This document shows, piece by piece, positions 25,952 through 33,905 of a stretch of DNA of 64,000 nt. Made by a program: the position numbers and the translations under genes. The stretch is from Marinihelvus sp036351115. GTDB lineage: Bacteria; Pseudomonadota; Gammaproteobacteria; Xanthomonadales; SZUA-36. Under the pieces are notes generated by a model. That model had not been told where the DNA came from, searched no databases, and was given only the letters and a program-made list of their open reading frames with translations. The stretch's first letter is position 1. Each line of letters begins with the position of its first letter. The stretch lies in assembly GCA_036351115.1 (NCBI GenBank), contig JAZBOL010000036.1, forward strand, positions 1 to 64,000. Direction: 5' to 3'.

Positions 25952-27367
25952 ATGGAAAAAACGACCCTCGTCCTCATCACGCTGGTCGCCTACAAGCTGC
26001 TGCTCATCGGTATCGGCTTCTGGGCCAGCCGCAGGAACTCGGACGAGGAGGATTTCTTTCTGGGCGGTCGCGGCCTCGGACCGGTCGTGGCCGCCATCAG
26101 CTATTCCTCCAGCGCCTCTTCGGCCTGGACCCTGCTGGGGCTCAGCGGCGCCGCCTACATGCTGGGGCTGCGGGTGGTCTGGATCGCCCTGGGTTCGATC
26201 ATCGGCATGTTCGTCGCCTGGTTCTGGATCGGGCCCCGACTCCGGGTCTACAGCCGCGAGAAAGGCAACCTGACCCTGACGGACTTCCTGGCCGAAGGGT
26301 CCGGGGGCGGCACGCGCCGTGCCATCGTGCTGTGCACGTCGATCATCATCATCTTCACCTTCGCCTTTTACGTGGCGGCCCAGTTCCAGGGCGCGGGCAA
26401 CACCTTTTCCAGCACCTTCGACCTGGGCATGACCGAGAGCATCCTCATCGGTGCCGCCATCATCATGATCTACACGCTGCTCGGCGGCTTCTGGGCCGTG
26501 AGCGTGACGGACACGGTGCAGGGCCTGCTCATGGCCTTCACCGCCGTGCTGTTGCCGGTGGCGGCCCTGATGGAGGTCGGCGGGTTCAGCGGCTTCTGGC
26601 AGGGACTGCAGGCCGTGAGCACGCCGGCGCAGCTCAGCCTTACCGGCGGCAATGCGGGGCTCATGGCAGTCGGCGTCATCGTCGGCAGCCTGAGCATCGG
26701 TTTCGGCACCTATGGCCAGCCGCACCTGCTGGTGCGTTTCATGGCGCTGCGCGACGACAGCGCGCTTCGCCAGGCGCGGCTGATCACCATCGTCTGGTAC
26801 CTGGTCGTGTTCCTGGGCATGGTGTTTGTCGGCCTGGTGGGCCACGTGCTGCACGCGGGCATCGACAACCCGGAAACCATTTTCTTCGTCCTGACCGAGA
26901 GCCTGTTCACCCCGATCATCGGCGCCGTGCTGCTGGCGGCCGTGCTGTCGGCCATCATGTCCACGGCGGACAGTCAGCTGCTGGTAGCGGCCTCGGCGAT
27001 TTCGCACGACCTGGGCCTCGGGGGCGAGCGCAATCGCCTGCTGTATTCACGATTGGCGATCGTGATGCTGGTGGTCTTTGCGGTACTGGTTTCCCTGTAC
27101 CTGCCGGAGGCGATCTTCAGCCGTGTGCTCTTCGCCTGGATCGCGCTGGGTTCGGCCTTCGGGCCGACGGTGTTCGCCCGCCTGGCCGGGGTACCGCTCC
27201 AACCGCGAGGCGTGCTGGCGTCCATCCTGACCGGCTTCGGCCTGGCCGTCACCTTTTACCTGTTGCCCAATACGCCGGGCGATATCCTGGAGCGGCTGGT
27301 GCCGTTTTGCGCGGCGCTCGCGGTCTTGCTCATGGTAAGAGCGCGTCACGGAGGGTTGGGGCCCTGA
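25952..27367 (+). CDS. sodium:solute symporter family transporter
   Basis: 471 residues from ATG 25952, with about thirteen helices. KLLLIGIGFWASRRNSDEEDFFLGGRGLGPVVAAISYSSSASSAWTLLGLSGAAY is the characteristic N-terminal block of the SSS (PutP/PanF) family, including the Na+-site residues after helix 1. The mid-region GSLSIGFGTYGQPHLLVRFMAL resembles PutP, a proline:Na+ symporter. Uptake of an amine, amino acid or organic acid coupled to sodium is expected. It starts 25 bases after the cytochrome gene and completes a three-gene operon: exported oxidase, electron carrier, importer. Confidence 0.88.
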   Translation: MEKTTLVLITLVAYKLLLIGIGFWASRRNSDEEDFFLGGRGLGPVVAAISYSSSASSAWTLLGLSGAAYMLGLRVVWIALGSIIGMFVAWFWIGPRLRVYSREKGNLTLTDFLAEGSGGGTRRAIVLCTSIIIIFTFAFYVAAQFQGAGNTFSSTFDLGMTESILIGAAIIMIYTLLGGFWAVSVTDTVQGLLMAFTAVLLPVAALMEVGGFSGFWQGLQAVSTPAQLSLTGGNAGLMAVGVIVGSLSIGFGTYGQPHLLVRFMALRDDSALRQARLITIVWYLVVFLGMVFVGLVGHVLHAGIDNPETIFFVLTESLFTPIIGAVLLAAVLSAIMSTADSQLLVAASAISHDLGLGGERNRLLYSRLAIVMLVVFAVLVSLYLPEAIFSRVLFAWIALGSAFGPTVFARLAGVPLQPRGVLASILTGFGLAVTFYLLPNTPGDILERLVPFCAALAVLLMVRARHGGLGP

Positions 27368-27694
27368 CCGAAATCTCCAGGATGCTGGGTCGTGTTCGGA
27401 CCCGGGCTGTGCTGCCCGGATTGTAAAGTTCTCCGGTCCGGCCATGCCGCGAGTTGCTGGCCATGCCCAGGGACTCCGTGGGTTGAGCGATCAGTTGACC
27501 TGGATTTCGACCGTGCCCACTTCGACGGCGTCCAGGAAGGCGCTGTTGACGAGCGAGAGAAAGTCGCCGATGCATTGCGGGTGGCCGGTAGCTGCGGGTC
27601 TTGACTGGGGCCGGATTTCGAACCGGCTCCCGGTAAGCGAGGGTTGCTTTTGGCTGAACGCGGACCCGTCCCGCGCAGCCTGTCGAGCATCGGC
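27368..27694. other. gene-poor segment beside a lower-GC island
   Basis: No complete gene is supported here. A hairpin CCGGGC-TGTGCT-GCCCGG at 27402-27419 follows the symporter gene but has no T run. On the minus strand a frame is open from about 27707 down to a TGA at 27491-27493, ending AFLDAVEVGTVEIQVN. The residue pattern looks protein-like and could be the C-terminal remnant of a lost gene, but I do not recognise it and it has no start. A TTCGAAAT sequence near 27618 resembles a tRNA T-loop but the rest of a tRNA is absent. Confidence 0.4.
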
Positions 27695-28567
27695 TTACCG
27701 GTCGCCATGATCCGTTGCATGGACCCAGCTCATCAATCCGATCGAAATCAGTACCAGAAGGATTCCCGGCAAGTGAATCCACTCGAAAGTTTCATCCAGC
27801 AGGAGGTAAGAAAGGAGCAACGCGCTCAGGGACATCACTGACATGAACCCGGCAGCTGTAGAAGCCTCGGTACGTGCCAGTCCCGAGTACCAGAAGGCGG
27901 ACCCCGCGCTCAGCGTCCCCAGGCTCCACCAGCCAAGAGCCCACCAGGTTTTCGCGCTCACGGCACCAAAGTCCGCCTGCTCAAAATCGAACAGAAAAGC
28001 CAGGAGGGTGAACAGTGGGATGGACAGCGCCGTCGAGAGAAAAGTGACGAGCAAAGGCGGAAGATGGTCCGTCGCCTTTTTTCCCATCAGCGTGTACACG
28101 GCCTCGCAGCTGATTGCCCCCATCACGAGCGCGACACCCAGAAAGAACATGGGACCGCTCGAATCCGAGAACTCCCCACGATGAATGTTGATAAAAATGA
28201 GCCCGCCGACCCCCGTACCAATGGCGATGATGCGGCGCCAGCCAAGCGGTGAACCCAGAAAGAGAAAGGCGCCGAGCGCTGTCAGTGCCGGTGTAAAGCT
28301 CATGATGATGCTTCCGGCGACGCCCGTGATGTATTTCATGCCGTAAATGAGCAGCAGGGTGAAACCGACCATGCCGAACAGAGCGATGAGCGAAACCTCT
28401 CGCCACGCACGACCATTCATGCCTGCAAGATTCCCGCGCAGATCTTTCATGACGAAGGGGGCAAGCGAAAGGGCTCCGAGCGTTACGCGAAGCAAGGACG
28501 CCGTAAAAACAGGCAGGCCTTCGCCAACGAGCTTGCTGATGGGGGTGGCACTGCCGAACAGTGCCAT
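27695..28567 (-). CDS. EamA/DMT-family transporter, N-terminus uncertain
   Basis: 290 residues from the first ATG, with about ten helices in two EamA halves (FGSATPISKLVGEGLPVFTASLLRV at the start of half 1; GVALVMGAISCEAVYTLMGKKA at the start of half 2). It is probably a metabolite exporter of the drug/metabolite superfamily. The frame continues upstream without an ATG and encodes SSKLAGVTLLIAG just before this Met, which would complete helix 1. A plausible ATG at 28609 is in another frame, so a small frameshift near the 5' end is likely. Base composition is visibly lower in GC and richer in A-ending codons than the neighbours, suggesting transfer. Confidence 0.75.
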   Translation of the reverse strand: MALFGSATPISKLVGEGLPVFTASLLRVTLGALSLAPFVMKDLRGNLAGMNGRAWREVSLIALFGMVGFTLLLIYGMKYITGVAGSIIMSFTPALTALGAFLFLGSPLGWRRIIAIGTGVGGLIFINIHRGEFSDSSGPMFFLGVALVMGAISCEAVYTLMGKKATDHLPPLLVTFLSTALSIPLFTLLAFLFDFEQADFGAVSAKTWWALGWWSLGTLSAGSAFWYSGLARTEASTAAGFMSVMSLSALLLSYLLLDETFEWIHLPGILLVLISIGLMSWVHATDHGDR

Positions 28568-28753
28568 CCCGGCAATCAGCAGTGTGACGCCAGCCAGCTT
28601 GCTTGAATCATGAGTCGCGATTACCGGACCTCCGGCCGCTTCGGTTTGCGGGCCACGTGCCGGCGGGCGTCCGGGAGCAGCCGATAAGACGGAATGCTCA
28701 ACCGGGATGTCTGGCTCATCGGGCGTCCTGTTCCTCGAGGTCCCGGCGAAATG

Positions 28754-29452
28754 CTAACACGCCGCCGCCTGCAGGCAGGCTTCGGCCAGGCACGCGTTGG
28801 AGCTGAAGACGGGAAGCCCCAGACGCTCGCGGAGCGGCTCGAGCAGGGGCAGGGTCGGCAGGCCGGTACCCGTGACGAGGAGGGCGTCGGCCCGCAGGCG
28901 CGGCTGGTCGCCGCCGGCGAGGTCCTCGATGAAGCGGGTACAGACGGCTTCCGGGTCCAGCGCGTAGATGTCCCGGGTGTCGGTCATGCCGGCCGCGGCC
29001 GTGGTCGCAGCAACCACGTCGAAGCCCCTTCTCGTCCAATGGGCCGAACAAGCCTCGGCAATCCAGGCCGGGTAGGGGCTGGCGATGGCCAGACGCTGTA
29101 CGTTTTCCTCCCGAAGGATCTGCTCGATCGCCTGGCCGGCCGTGAGCACCGGATAGCCGAAAAGTTCGGTCAGCTCGATGCAGCGCTGGTTTTCGAGCCC
29201 TGGTTCGATCAGGTAGCTGCTCGCCGTACACGCAAACCCGAAGGCGTCGAGTTGGAGGCCGCCGAAGCTTCTCAGCGACGCCTCCAGGCCGTCGAAATAG
29301 GCCACCAGGCGCGTGCGGGAGTCGCCCGCCGCCACGCTGCGGGTGACCAGCATGTTCACGTTCTGCGGAAAGAGCGCGCGCAGCTCCGGCTCCACCGTGG
29401 GATTGGCCATGGGGGTGGCGATACCGATGCGCAGGGAAAGGGGGGGTGTCAT
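28754..29452 (-). CDS. Asp/Glu racemase / maleate isomerase-fold protein
   Basis: 232 residues. IGIATPMANPTVEPELRALFP at the N-terminus and DAFGFACTASSYL (about residues 69-81) identify the Asp/Glu racemase - maleate isomerase - arylmalonate decarboxylase superfamily. The first catalytic-position Cys is present in ACTASS. The second, normally a Cys after the LLVS/LLT strand, is replaced in LLVTGTGLPTLP. A one-Cys arrangement is known for arylmalonate decarboxylase, but there the Cys is the second one. A decarboxylase or isomerase acting on a dicarboxylate is possible. Divergent from the flavin monooxygenase gene, with the 29499 element between them. Confidence 0.78.
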   Translation of the reverse strand: MTPPLSLRIGIATPMANPTVEPELRALFPQNVNMLVTRSVAAGDSRTRLVAYFDGLEASLRSFGGLQLDAFGFACTASSYLIEPGLENQRCIELTELFGYPVLTAGQAIEQILREENVQRLAIASPYPAWIAEACSAHWTRRGFDVVAATTAAAGMTDTRDIYALDPEAVCTRFIEDLAGGDQPRLRADALLVTGTGLPTLPLLEPLRERLGLPVFSSNACLAEACLQAAAC

Positions 29453-29498
29453 GATGGCCGTTTACCCGGGAAAGCCGCTCTGGCTGCTTTGTCACAAT

Positions 29499-29518
29499 GA
29501 TATAATCATAAGTCTTAT
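29499..29518 (+). promoter_or_regulatory. copy of the recurrent 20-bp operator-like element
   Basis: GATATAATCATAAGTCTTAT on the plus strand, overlapping a separate short palindrome ATGAT-ATA-ATCAT at 29497-29509. It lies 47 bases from each of the divergent genes (racemase-fold gene leftward, monooxygenase rightward), so it can regulate both. Confidence 0.5.
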
Positions 29519-29565
29519 CCAAGCCGTCCAGAGGTGCCTCTGTCCATGACTGCTTTTCCATAACC

Positions 29566-30759
29566 TTGGGCGATTCGATCACCATCATCGGCGCCGGCCC
29601 GGCCGGGCTGTGCTGCGCGCTCTGGCTGGTCGAGGCCGGTCACCGGGTAACGGTGCTCGAAAAGCAGACCGGGCTGCCGGAGGACATGCGGGCCTCGACC
29701 TTTCACCCCGCGACCCTGGACCTGCTCGACGGCTCCGGGGTGACGAAAACCCTGCTTGGGCAGGGCACGCGGGTGAGGCGCTGGCAGTACCTGCGCCACG
29801 GCCACGACGAACGTATCGTCTTCGATCTCGCCGCCATTGCCGACAGCACCGGGCATCCCTACCGCCTGCAGGTAGAGCAATTTCGCCTGACGAGCGCCAT
29901 CGTCCAGCGCCTGCGCGATCATCCGGGCTTTCGCCTGCTTCGAGGCGCCCGGTTAGCCGGGCTGGAAGGGGGGCGCGACACGGTGCGCTACCGCTACGAG
30001 CAACACGGGGAATCGATCGAGGACCAGGCCCAATGGCTGATCGCCGCGGACGGCGGCCGCAGCACGGTTCGCAAAATCCTGGGGCTGAGTTTCGAGGGCA
30101 GCGTCTTCCCTCGCACCTCCATCACCCTCGTGCTCGATCACCGGTTCCAGGACGACGCACCCGGTCTGCTGGGCGTCAACTATGTATGGACCGACGATGG
30201 CCACTACAGCCTCATGCGGGTCCGGGATCTCTGGCGCTTCAGCTTTTCGCCGGAGGATGAAGAGAATCCCGTGGAGGCCCAGGACGCAAAGGCGGCCCAG
30301 GCGCGGCTGCAGGCCGTGTTTCCCCGGGATCGGCCTTACCGGATCGCGCAGCTTAACCACTACACCCTGCACCAGCGTTGTCTTGAACGTTTCCGGTTGG
30401 GGCGCATCCTGTTCTGCGGCGATAGCGCGCACCTCAACAGTCCGGCCGGCGGCATGGGCATGAACAGTGGCATTCACGATGCGGCGTGCCTGGTGGAGCA
30501 CCTGCTGCCCGTGCTGGCGGGCAAGGCCGGCGAGGGGCACCTGGACCGCTACGATCGCCGACGTCGCACCATCGCCCTCGACGAGGTGCAGCGGCTTTCG
30601 GCGCGCAACTACCGGCGCCACCGGGAAACCGATCCCGAGCGGCGCTCGGTCATCTGGGCCGATCTCGCGGCGACGGCGGCGGATCGCGAGCGCCACCGGG
30701 ACTTTCTGCTTGATTCATCCATGCTGCGGTCGCGGCAGCGCGAACGGGAGATCGACTGA
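29566..30759 (+). CDS. FAD-dependent aromatic-type monooxygenase
   Basis: 397 residues. The FAD motif ITIIGAGPAGLCCALWLVEAGHRVTVLEK starts at residue 5, the DG-type motif AADGGRSTVRKILGL is near residue 160, and the GDSAHLNSPAGGMGMNSGIHDA motif near residue 284. It is a class A flavoprotein monooxygenase of the p-hydroxybenzoate hydroxylase/UbiH type, using NAD(P)H and O2. The first usable in-frame start is TTG at 29566 with no Shine-Dalgarno. An ATG at 29546 with GAGGTG upstream is out of frame and reaches TAA after five codons, so a frameshift or a leader-coupled start is likely. The next gene overlaps it by one base (TGATG). Confidence 0.85.
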   Translation: MGDSITIIGAGPAGLCCALWLVEAGHRVTVLEKQTGLPEDMRASTFHPATLDLLDGSGVTKTLLGQGTRVRRWQYLRHGHDERIVFDLAAIADSTGHPYRLQVEQFRLTSAIVQRLRDHPGFRLLRGARLAGLEGGRDTVRYRYEQHGESIEDQAQWLIAADGGRSTVRKILGLSFEGSVFPRTSITLVLDHRFQDDAPGLLGVNYVWTDDGHYSLMRVRDLWRFSFSPEDEENPVEAQDAKAAQARLQAVFPRDRPYRIAQLNHYTLHQRCLERFRLGRILFCGDSAHLNSPAGGMGMNSGIHDAACLVEHLLPVLAGKAGEGHLDRYDRRRRTIALDEVQRLSARNYRRHRETDPERRSVIWADLAATAADRERHRDFLLDSSMLRSRQREREID

Positions 30760-32258
30760 TGGCTTTGCCAACGGACAGCCGGACGGAGGCGGTGTTCCAC
30801 CTGATGGGTGGGGAATCCGTGCCGGGTGAGGGCGACCGCTTCGCGGTGATCGATCCGGCCACGGAGTTGGAGATCGGCGCCTTTCACGAAGCCACTCCCG
30901 GCCAGGTGGACGAGGCCGTCATGAGCGCGCGGGTTCGATTCGAAGCCGGCGACTGGCGCCAGGCGCCGGTCCCTGAGCGTCAGGCCGTGCTGCGTCGCGT
31001 GGCCGGTGCCATCCGCGACGAAGCGAACAGCCTGGCCGAGCTGGAAAGCGCCTGCGCAGGCTTGCCCATCGCTCACTTGAAATCACGCCAGGTGCCGCGG
31101 GCCGCGGAAAACTTCGATTTCTTCGCCGAGGTCATCGGCCAGATCGCCGGCGAGACCTTCGAGCAGATGCCGGGTTACCTGACACTGGTCACCCGCGAGG
31201 CCGCCGGTGTCTGCGCGCTGCTGTCTCCCTGGAACGCGCCCCTGGCGCTTTCGAGCATGCAGGTTGCCTCGTGCATCGCTTTCGGCAACGGCTGTGTTTT
31301 GAAGCCTTCGGAGCACACGCCCCTGGCGGTGCACCGCATGGTCGAGCTCATGGGCGAGGCCGGCTTGCCGCCCGGCGTGGTCAACGTGGTTCACGGCACG
31401 GGCCCGGTCACCGGAGATGCCCTGGTGCGGCATGCGGGCGTGGACCGCATCGCCTTCACCGGGGGTTCGGCGACGGCGCGGCATATCATGGCGGCCGCGG
31501 CCGAGCACCTGGCCCCGGTGCATTTCGAGCTCGGCGGCAAGTCGGCCAACCTCGTGTTCGCGGATGCGGACCTGGACCGCGCGCTCGACGGCTCGCTGGT
31601 GAACATCTTCAGCAATAACGGCCAGATTTGCATTGCCGGATCGCGCATCCTGGTGGAGCGGTCCGTGGCCGACGCGTTCATCGACCGGTTCGTGGTCCGG
31701 GCCCGGGCCCTGCGGGTCGGCGACCCGAAGGACCCGGCCACCGAGGCCGGGCCGCTGGCCTTCGAGGCCCACCTCGAGCGTGTCCTCGCCTACGCCGACC
31801 TGGCCCGGGAGGAGGGCGAGGTACTGTGCGGCGGCCGGCGGCACCCGGAGTTCGAACGCGGTTACTACATGGAGCCGACGGTGGTGCGGGTTGAAGACAA
31901 CCAGCGTCGCATCTGCCAGGAGGAGGTGTTCGGCCCGTTCGTCACGATCCAGGTCTTCGACGACGAGGCCGAGGCCCTGGCCATCGCGAACGACTCGGAC
32001 TACGGTCTCGTGGCCTACGCCTGGACCCGCGACCTGGAGCGTACCCTGAGGCTGCAGCAGGGGCTGCAGGCCGGTACGGTGTGGATCAACACGCCCCTGG
32101 CGCGCGATCTCCGGGCGCCCTTCGGCGGCTTCAAGCAATCCGGCATCGGCCGGGACGGCCCGCGCCAGAGCGCCGAATTTTTCACCGAGGAAAAGGCCAC
32201 CATCGTTCCCCGCGGACCGGTGGCCATCAAGGCCCTGGGCGCCGGAGAGGCGGATTGA
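30759..32258 (+). CDS. NAD(P)-dependent aldehyde dehydrogenase
   Basis: 499 residues, full-length ALDH. Motifs: LLSPWNAPLALSSMQ, ELGGKSANLVFADADL (general base Glu), and the catalytic Cys in NNGQICIAGSRILVER; also EEVFGPFVTIQVF. The ending APFGGFKQSGIGRDG is typical of the hydroxymuconic-semialdehyde / betaine aldehyde dehydrogenase group. It probably oxidises an aldehyde produced by the monooxygenase encoded immediately upstream, whose stop it overlaps. It is followed after nine bases by an FAD oxidase gene in the same operon. Confidence 0.92.
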   Translation: MALPTDSRTEAVFHLMGGESVPGEGDRFAVIDPATELEIGAFHEATPGQVDEAVMSARVRFEAGDWRQAPVPERQAVLRRVAGAIRDEANSLAELESACAGLPIAHLKSRQVPRAAENFDFFAEVIGQIAGETFEQMPGYLTLVTREAAGVCALLSPWNAPLALSSMQVASCIAFGNGCVLKPSEHTPLAVHRMVELMGEAGLPPGVVNVVHGTGPVTGDALVRHAGVDRIAFTGGSATARHIMAAAAEHLAPVHFELGGKSANLVFADADLDRALDGSLVNIFSNNGQICIAGSRILVERSVADAFIDRFVVRARALRVGDPKDPATEAGPLAFEAHLERVLAYADLAREEGEVLCGGRRHPEFERGYYMEPTVVRVEDNQRRICQEEVFGPFVTIQVFDDEAEALAIANDSDYGLVAYAWTRDLERTLRLQQGLQAGTVWINTPLARDLRAPFGGFKQSGIGRDGPRQSAEFFTEEKATIVPRGPVAIKALGAGEAD

Positions 32259-32267
32259 GTCCGACTC

Positions 32268-33905
32268 ATGAATTCACCCACCGGAACTTCACCAACCGGG
32301 CCGGCGCTGCAGGACGCCCGGGCTGAGGACGAGCACAGCGACATGCAGGAACTCATCGACACCCTCAAGGAGACCGTCCGGCGCGGCAGCGTCGTGACCG
32401 ACGACCAGGAACGCGCCTTCTTCGCGCAGGACGTGTTTACCCGCGCGCTGCCCGCCGGCGTGGTGGTGGCGCCCGCCAGCATGGAAGAGTTGTCCGCCGT
32501 GGTGCGCGCCGCCACCCGGGCCGGCCACGCGGTGGTGACCCGTGGTGGCGGCATGTCCTACACGAGCGGCTACGTGCCGGCGGAGGAGGGCTCGGTCATG
32601 ATCGACATGGCGCGCATGAGCCGCCTGATCGAGCTGAACCGGGAAGACATGTACGTGAAGGTCGAGGCCGGCATGTCCTGGAAGGCGCTGCACGAGGCGC
32701 TGGAAGGCACGGGCCTGACCACGCCTTACTGGGGCACGCTGTCGGGCCTGCACGCCACCGTGGGTGGCGGCATGTCGCAGAACAGCATCTTCTGGGGTTC
32801 GGGCCGTCACGGGTCTGCGGCGGATTCCGTCATCGGTCTCCAGGTCGTGCTGGCGGATGGCACGGTGATCACCACCGGGTCCGCCGCCCAGGTGAATGCG
32901 CGTCCGTTTTTCCGGCATTTCGGCCCGGATCTGACCGGCCTGTTCACGGGCGACTGCGGCGCGTTCGGCGTCAAGGCCACGGTGACCCTGCGCCTGGTGC
33001 CGGACCTGCCGGGTAAAGCCTTTGGCAGCTGGGCCTTCGAGGATTACGCGGGCATGGCTCGCGCCATGAGTGAGATTTCCCGACGCGGACTCGCCACCGA
33101 GTGCTTCGGCTTCGATCCCTACCTCCAGCAGCAGCGCATGCGCCGGGAGAGCCTGACCAAAGACGCGACCCAGTTCATGGGCATGCTGAAAAATGCCGGG
33201 GGCATCGGCAAAGCGGTCAAGGACGGCGTAAAGGTCGCCGCGGCCGGCCGGCGCTTCATGGACGACGTGAAATGGTCCTTCCACGCCCTGGCCTCGGAGC
33301 GGGACGATCGCGTGGCCCAGGGCTGCATCGACGAGGCCGACGCCATCGTTCGCGACGCCGGCGGCCGCAGCCTGCCCAACTCCATTCCCAGGCTGCTCAG
33401 CGCGCATCCCTTCGGCAACGTGAACAACATGCTCGGCCCGGACGGCGAGCGCTGGGTGCCGGTACACGGCCTGGTGCCGCACTCGCAGGTCGTCCCGGTC
33501 ATGGATCGGGTTGAGGCCCTCTTCGCGGAGCACGGCGAGGCCATGGAGCGCCTCGAGGTGCGTCACGGCTACCTGCTGGCCACCGTTTCGACGAACTGCT
33601 TCGTCATCGAACCCGTGTTCTTCTGGCCCGACGAGCTTTTTGAAATGCACCGGCGTTACGTGGAGGCCGAGCACCTCGCGCGCCTGCCCAAGCGCGAGCC
33701 CAACCTGCCGGCCCGGGAGCTGGTCACCGCGCTGAAGCAGGGCCTGGCGGACCTGTTCCGCGAGTCGGGCGCCGTGCACCTGCAGGTGGCCAGGGCGTAT
33801 CACTACCACGATGGGCTGAAGGAAGCGCCGCTCGCCCTGGCGAAGGCGATCAAGGGCATCGTCGATCCCGGGGGGCGCATGAATCCCGGCGCCCTGGGGC
33901 TGTGA
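32268..33905 (+). CDS. FAD-linked oxidase (FAD_binding_4 / PCMH type)
   Basis: 545 residues; a start at ATG 32343 (MQELIDTLK) is also possible. The PCMH FAD-binding domain covers about residues 60-245 (VVVAPASMEELSAVVRAATRAGHAVVTRGGGMSY, then TLSGLHATVGGGMSQNSIFWGSGRHG). A cap domain ending IVDPGGRMNPGALGL matches the GlcD / vanillyl-alcohol-oxidase C-terminus. Expected activity: oxidation of a hydroxy-acid or alcohol with FAD, with electrons to an unknown acceptor. No signal peptide. Its stop overlaps the GTG start of the following hydrolase-fold gene. Confidence 0.82.
   Translation: MNSPTGTSPTGPALQDARAEDEHSDMQELIDTLKETVRRGSVVTDDQERAFFAQDVFTRALPAGVVVAPASMEELSAVVRAATRAGHAVVTRGGGMSYTSGYVPAEEGSVMIDMARMSRLIELNREDMYVKVEAGMSWKALHEALEGTGLTTPYWGTLSGLHATVGGGMSQNSIFWGSGRHGSAADSVIGLQVVLADGTVITTGSAAQVNARPFFRHFGPDLTGLFTGDCGAFGVKATVTLRLVPDLPGKAFGSWAFEDYAGMARAMSEISRRGLATECFGFDPYLQQQRMRRESLTKDATQFMGMLKNAGGIGKAVKDGVKVAAAGRRFMDDVKWSFHALASERDDRVAQGCIDEADAIVRDAGGRSLPNSIPRLLSAHPFGNVNNMLGPDGERWVPVHGLVPHSQVVPVMDRVEALFAEHGEAMERLEVRHGYLLATVSTNCFVIEPVFFWPDELFEMHRRYVEAEHLARLPKREPNLPARELVTALKQGLADLFRESGAVHLQVARAYHYHDGLKEAPLALAKAIKGIVDPGGRMNPGALGL

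Noticed and set aside
27608..27630. tRNA-like T-arm sequence (possible attachment site)
   Set aside because: Loop length is eight and there is no acceptor, D or anticodon arm; no integrase nearby.
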